DNA of 64,000 nt from Medicago truncatula (lineage: Eukaryota; Streptophyta; Magnoliopsida; Fabales; Fabaceae), in the NCBI RefSeq assembly GCF_003473485.1, contig NC_053044.1, positions 53,980,091 through 54,044,090 of the forward strand, read 5' to 3'. The notes under the pieces are model-generated. The model was not told where the DNA came from. It ran no database searches and saw only the letters and a program-made list of their open reading frames with translations. Below are positions 59,718 to 64,000 of this stretch, piece by piece. The position numbers and the translations under genes were made by a program. The first letter of the stretch is position 1. Each line of letters starts with the position of its first letter.

Positions 59718-60801
59718 ATACAACTACAAAGTTAATTATAACATGTATCCTCCATAATTAGAAGACAATAATAAAATTGTTAAAATATGTTTTTGGTCCC
59801 TACAAATATAGTAAGTTTAGGTTTTGGTTCTTGGTAATTTTTTTTTTTAAAAACGTCCTTGCAATTTTTTTTTGTTTTTTAAAATAGTCTCTAGTCCCAC
59901 TTTCTTGTTGATTTGGCACATTTTTGCTTATGTAGCATGTCCTAATTGTGTAAACTTGTATACGTGGCATCTGAACTGTCCCACCTGACTTTTATCTGAA
60001 ATTAAAAAATAAAATAAAAAATAAGAAAATGTTTTATTTTAATTTTAATTTTCTTAATCCAAAAAACTAAAATTCTTCCTTCTTCATCGTTTTGCATCCC
60101 AATCTACTACCAGTATGATTCACACAAACCCAATTTATCATGTTTCCTATACTATCTTTTATCTGGATGAATTTCGATTTGGAGATGGATGAATATTCAT
60201 CTGAATTTTAAACCACTGTCGTTTTCCAGAATTTTGATTTGGATTTGAATAAATTTGAGAACAAGAAGATGATGCTGCTACTTGAAGATGAATTCATAAT
60301 TTGTTTTCCAAAATTTCGATTTGAAGAAAATGAATTGATGAAGGATTGAATAGAATGACGACGAAGATGAAGAACAAAGAAGAAGAGGATCTGCCAAAAA
60401 GAAGGGGTGAAGTAGAAGGATTTGTTGTTTTTAATAAATTAAAAATAAATGTTTTTTTTTTAATTTCATAAATGTATTTTCTGATTTTTTAAAATGTTTT
60501 TTAATTAGTTAAAATAAAATAATTGCCACTTGTATGCCACATGTACAAGTTTACACAGTCAGCACCTACCACATGAGAGAAAATGTGCCAAATCAGCAAG
60601 AAAAGTGGATTTAGGGACTATTTTAAAAAACATAAAATTTTGCAAGGACGTTTTTCAAAACTTTTTTTTACCAGCGACCAAAATCCAAACTCGTTATATT
60701 TTCAGAGACTAAAAACATATTTTACCCTAATAAAATATAATCAACTACAAAGTTAGTTATAACATGCATCCTCCACAATTAGATGAGAATAATAAAATAT
60801 A
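59718..60801. repeat. 62-bp direct repeat, each copy followed by a Mutator-like element
   Basis: caactacaaagtta-ttataacatg, then atcctcca-aattaga, then aataataaaat, is present at about 59718-59777 and again at about 60740-60801. Once the element between is removed the two copies are adjacent, so the ancestral site was a short tandem repeat. Confidence 0.85.
59778..60727. mobile_element. Mutator-like fold-back, 950 bp
   Basis: Ends TGTTAAAATATGTTTTTGGT and, reversed, GGGTAAAATATGTTTTTAGT. Perfect 9-bp duplication TAATAAAAT (59769-59777 and 60728-60736). Arms of about 200 bp share gcaaggacgttttt, tttggcacattttt and related phrases. The interior has a C/T- and GA-rich segment (60060-60430), perhaps captured. 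No transposase. Confidence 0.88.
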
Positions 60802-61764
60802 GGGTTAATATGTCTTTACCACCTGTAATTTAGGCGAGTTCCGGTTACCCTCATGTAACAAAAAAAGTTTAGATTCAAACTTATAATTTGAAGATTCTTT
60901 CGAAATAGACCTTGTAATTTGAAGATTCTTTCGTTTTAGACTCTGTGGTCATCTGACTGTGCAAACATGATGACGTGGCATGCTGAGTCAGCATTTTTAC
61001 ATGATGCGGCGCGCTGACTGTATAATTAATTATGTTTTTAATTTCTTTATTTTCATTTAAAAATAAAAAAACTGAAAATTAATTCTAAAAATATACAAAA
61101 AAATTCTTATTATTTTCTCAAAATTCAAAAAATGGGAAACAAATTCATATATTTTTTCAAAAAATAAAAAAAATTCAGATTTTTTATAAAATCTTTTTCA
61201 AAATTAAAATATTGGAAAAAAAATCTGGAACATAATGTATTTCAAAAATTTCAGATTTTTCTTTCGAAATTAAAAAGTTTGATTTTCATTTTTGTACAAA
61301 AAATAAAAATTTTGGAAAATATTTTTTGCAGTAAAAAAAATTCCTGAATTTAAAAAAAAATATATTTTTCATAAAATCAAAAATATTTTTACATTTTTTT
61401 AATTTCAAATTTTTTCTTCTTCTGCATTTTGTGTTTTTTTATTTTAAAAATTAAATTCCATAATTTTTTTTTTTGAAAATACATTGTTTTATACGATTTT
61501 TTTAAAATTATTTTTTATTTTAAAAAATAGGCAAGATGCCACGTGTGCCCTTAAAAAAATAAAAAACAAAATCAATTATACATTGAGCGTGCCACATTAT
61601 CATATATGCACAGTCAGCATGCCATGTCAGCATTTTGTCCAGTCGGATGGCCTCAGGGTCTAAAACGAAAGAATCTTAAATTATAGAGTTGGAATCCAAA
61701 CTTTTTTTTACAGAGGTAAACCGAAACTCGCCTAAATGACAAGGGGGTAAAGACATATTAACCC
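60802..61764. mobile_element. Mutator-like fold-back, 963 bp
   Basis: Ends GGGTTAATATGTCTTTACC and its inverse, with arms continuing through taggcgagtt-cggtt and gtctaaaacgaaagaatctt. The 9-bp duplication TAAAATATA (60793-60801) / TGAAATATA (61765-61773) matches at 8 positions. A different family from its neighbour. The interior is AT-rich and non-coding. Confidence 0.88.
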
Positions 61765-61950
61765 TGAAATATAATTTATCATTTCTAAATTGCATCTTAC
61801 ACTTATTTTTGTTTTAAAAAGGATAGTCACACACTTATTATTTATTTTACAGGTTAATGGGAGTTGAATTGATGAATTCTTATAGATGTGTACTTGATGA
61901 TTTGTTGTCCAATGAACTAAAATTAATGGTTTGTGTAAAAAATACATGTA

Positions 61951-63190
61951 ACTAGGTATATAACCATGCGTTGCACGGGTTTGATTATACTGTTTTTTTT
62001 TAATGTACTGGAAATAAGAAATTTGATTTAAAAAATACTATTAAAATATATTTATTTTTTTTCCTTCAAGTGAATATAGAATATAAATAGTATATAAAAA
62101 TATTAATTACACTATTCATCTTAATCCTTGCATAAATAATTTGTATTAAAATTTAATTTGATTATATGTTGTTCCAATATTTAATCTTCTAATATATATA
62201 AATGGTGTATATCATTTTTAGCAAGTTTAGTGCTAACTTTAAAATAACTTTCTTATGTAGTTTCACTTCTCAGGGAAGATATTTTTTGGAATGTAACAGG
62301 TATATGAAATTCAGAATCTCGAACTGCACTTTATGTTTGTTTTCGGAATCATAGGCCGGAGATTTTGTTTGTTGCTGAACCAATTCATGGGCATGTTCAG
62401 GATTTTTTTAGAGATTGGGTTGGGCTCCATAGGTCTTCGTTTTGTTTCTGTTTTTCTGTTTTATTTTGCGGGTTCTGATTTGGTTGCCCCGGTTGTACAA
62501 TTTTCTCTTTTTTAATAAAATTTTATGATCATGGTGGCAGAGGATGGAGCTGGTCTTGGAGTGAAAACTTAGTTGGGATGTTTTGACGCCTCCTAATGTC
62601 TTCCATTGGTTTTTATTAAGCAAAAATAAAATAACTTATTAAAATAAAAATGTTGTATTTAAGAAGCATATGAAATATGTTTTGAGCACAAATAAAACTT
62701 TCTTATGAACATGGTGTGCTAGAGTTAAACGGATAAATTATGCACCACAATATCCTCCTCAGTTGACTCCAGAGAAGAAAAAAAAGGCACAATAAGATAA
62801 CATAATTTTTTAAGAATTCTTCTTCTACAATACTCTTACATACCCTCTCAAATTGAAATTTCATATACTCATGTACTAAAGAGTTGTTCATAAGACATAT
62901 TTATAATCAATTTATGCGGTAGTCATTAGTTTGTGTGAACTTGAAAGGCTAAGAATACATTTAAAAGGTTGAACTCAAAATAAACCCACAATAAAACATT
63001 AAAGAGGGTGCATCCTTTCACCTTTCTTTACATTAAAAGTTGGGCACATTTAAGTCTAGAAGAAGAATGCACATCTAATATTTAAACCTTATATAATTAA
63101 CACATTAAACTAATTTATATTGTACACAATGATTTCAATTTATTTTGGTTGAATCTATTTTCTTATTGAATTGTCTTAACCTTTATTTGC
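61951..63190 (+). mobile_element. Helitron-like element, copy 2 (5' part)
   Basis: Starts ACTAGGTATATAACCATGCG then ttgcacgggt and follows copy 1 (9927) in the same orientation through the captured LINE-like segment (62245-62640) to the phrase gaattgtcttaacctttatt near 63187, where similarity stops. It has about 150 bp (62085-62240) that copy 1 lacks. No coding frame. Confidence 0.65.
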
Positions 63191-64000
63191 AAACAAGTAA
63201 TAGACATGTATGATGTTGACGGAAATATGCATATATACAAATGTCGTAATCAAATTGTTCCTAAGATTCTTATAAGAAAACAATAATTCTTCATAATTAC
63301 TTGAATTCCAACTATATGCATTGTTTTTGTTAAAGAGTGGGTTCACCAAGGTTATTATCAACTGTAATGTGGCCTATGTTATTTGTTTTTTCTCCTAGTT
63401 ATGTATCATACTTGCTATATTTCATTTTACTTCACGTTATCATAAGTGTTTTGATGTAAATGTCATGAACAAAGATGATGCAACGAGTTTGGAGAAGCGT
63501 CACCGGTATCTTCTTTCACTGCAAGATCTTGATTAGTAAATAGTAACCACCCTTTTAAGATGTTTATGATACATTGCTTTTAAAAATGTATTTAAAACTC
63601 ACATACATGTCTCAATTTTTTATTAGAAACTAAAACACAACATAAAATCATAGTTTTCTCTAAAATGGTTGTACTCATAAAAAATAGCAAGTCTGGTAAA
63701 CAAAATAAAAGTAAGGTTCATTTCAAATATGGTGGAAAGTAACGGGTTGCATTTGTGTAACATAATGGATTTCAATGTTATATAACATCAACCAATAAGG
63801 GTGTGTCATGCGGCACACCTTTTAAAAAAAAAAAAAAAAAAGACAAAATGAAACTCCCAACACGTGAGAAGGAAAAAACACTCAAAGCTTCACAAATTCT
63901 TCCTTGATCCCCTTCAAACCAAAACCCACCCACCGCCGCCGCCTCCGCCGCCGTCGAGGATATAAAACTTAACTCGGTGAGTTTAATATTCCAAAATCAA
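63191..64000. other. right edge; probable leader of a gene outside the window
   Basis: No gene to about 63820, where an A run lies. From 63850 the composition changes: C-rich with a ccgccgccgcctccgccgcc run (about 63933-63952), typical of a plant 5' leader, and a possible splice donor CGGTGAGT at 63975-63982. No start codon in a long frame is seen before the end. Strand probably plus; inference. Confidence 0.4.

Noticed and set aside
62333..62515. 60-codon hydrophobic plus-strand frame
   Set aside because: It is part of the captured LINE-like segment repeated in both Helitron-like copies, and the other copy has stops in it.

Overview
This is AT-rich nuclear DNA from a flowering plant. Genes are sparse, split by introns, and set in a dense layer of small transposons. 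Every recognisable protein is a plant nuclear housekeeping or regulatory protein. The repeat style (Mutator-like fold-backs with 9-bp duplications, L1-type LINE fragments, tRNA-like SINEs) and the protein matches suggest a eudicot, most likely a legume such as Medicago. The species call is inference.

Six genes can be supported. (1) A MAGO (mago nashi) exon-junction-complex protein, minus strand, three exons, 2282-4230. (2) A DUF599 membrane protein, plus strand, two exons, 18202-23010, with a 4.1-kb intron full of transposons. (3) SDHAF4, the complex II assembly factor, 28639-28989. (4) RPN6/PSMD11, a 26S proteasome lid subunit, 35701-36969, with an uninterrupted CDS behind a leader intron. 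(5) A group C bZIP factor of the bZIP9 type, six exons, 48090-52116, with an altered basic region. (6) A calmodulin-like protein of the CML45/46 type, minus strand, 53327-53866. They are unrelated in function, do not form a cluster, and share no visible regulation. The right edge (about 63850-64000) looks like the leader of a gene that continues outside.

Between the genes: 4494-7115 holds a Mutator-like element, a hAT element directly after it, and a dead LINE. 9927-13043 is a Helitron-like element whose 5' part recurs at 61951-63190. 13798-14416 is a hAT element inserted into the terminal repeat of a Stowaway MITE. 24268-28016 is a run of hAT, PIF/Harbinger-like and Mutator-like elements, including two interlocked inverted repeats. 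31776-33070 has a MITE, a LINE fragment and a lone fold-back arm. 39528-42663 is a tandem duplication in which each copy carries its own truncated LINE, in opposite orientations. 43342-45551 is a large fold-back with another inside it. 54534-61773 is a second transposon-rich tract with Mutator-like, Stowaway, hAT and SINE-like copies and a cluster of perfect palindromes.

Many element ends were fixed by finding matching target-site duplications (8 bp hAT, 9 bp Mutator-like, TA Stowaway, TTA/TAA Harbinger-like). No CRISPR array, rRNA, true tRNA gene, operon or intact autonomous transposon was seen. No clear new biological system is visible. The most unusual items are the nested and repeated insertions, the palindrome cluster at 58252-58563, and the bZIP basic-region changes.
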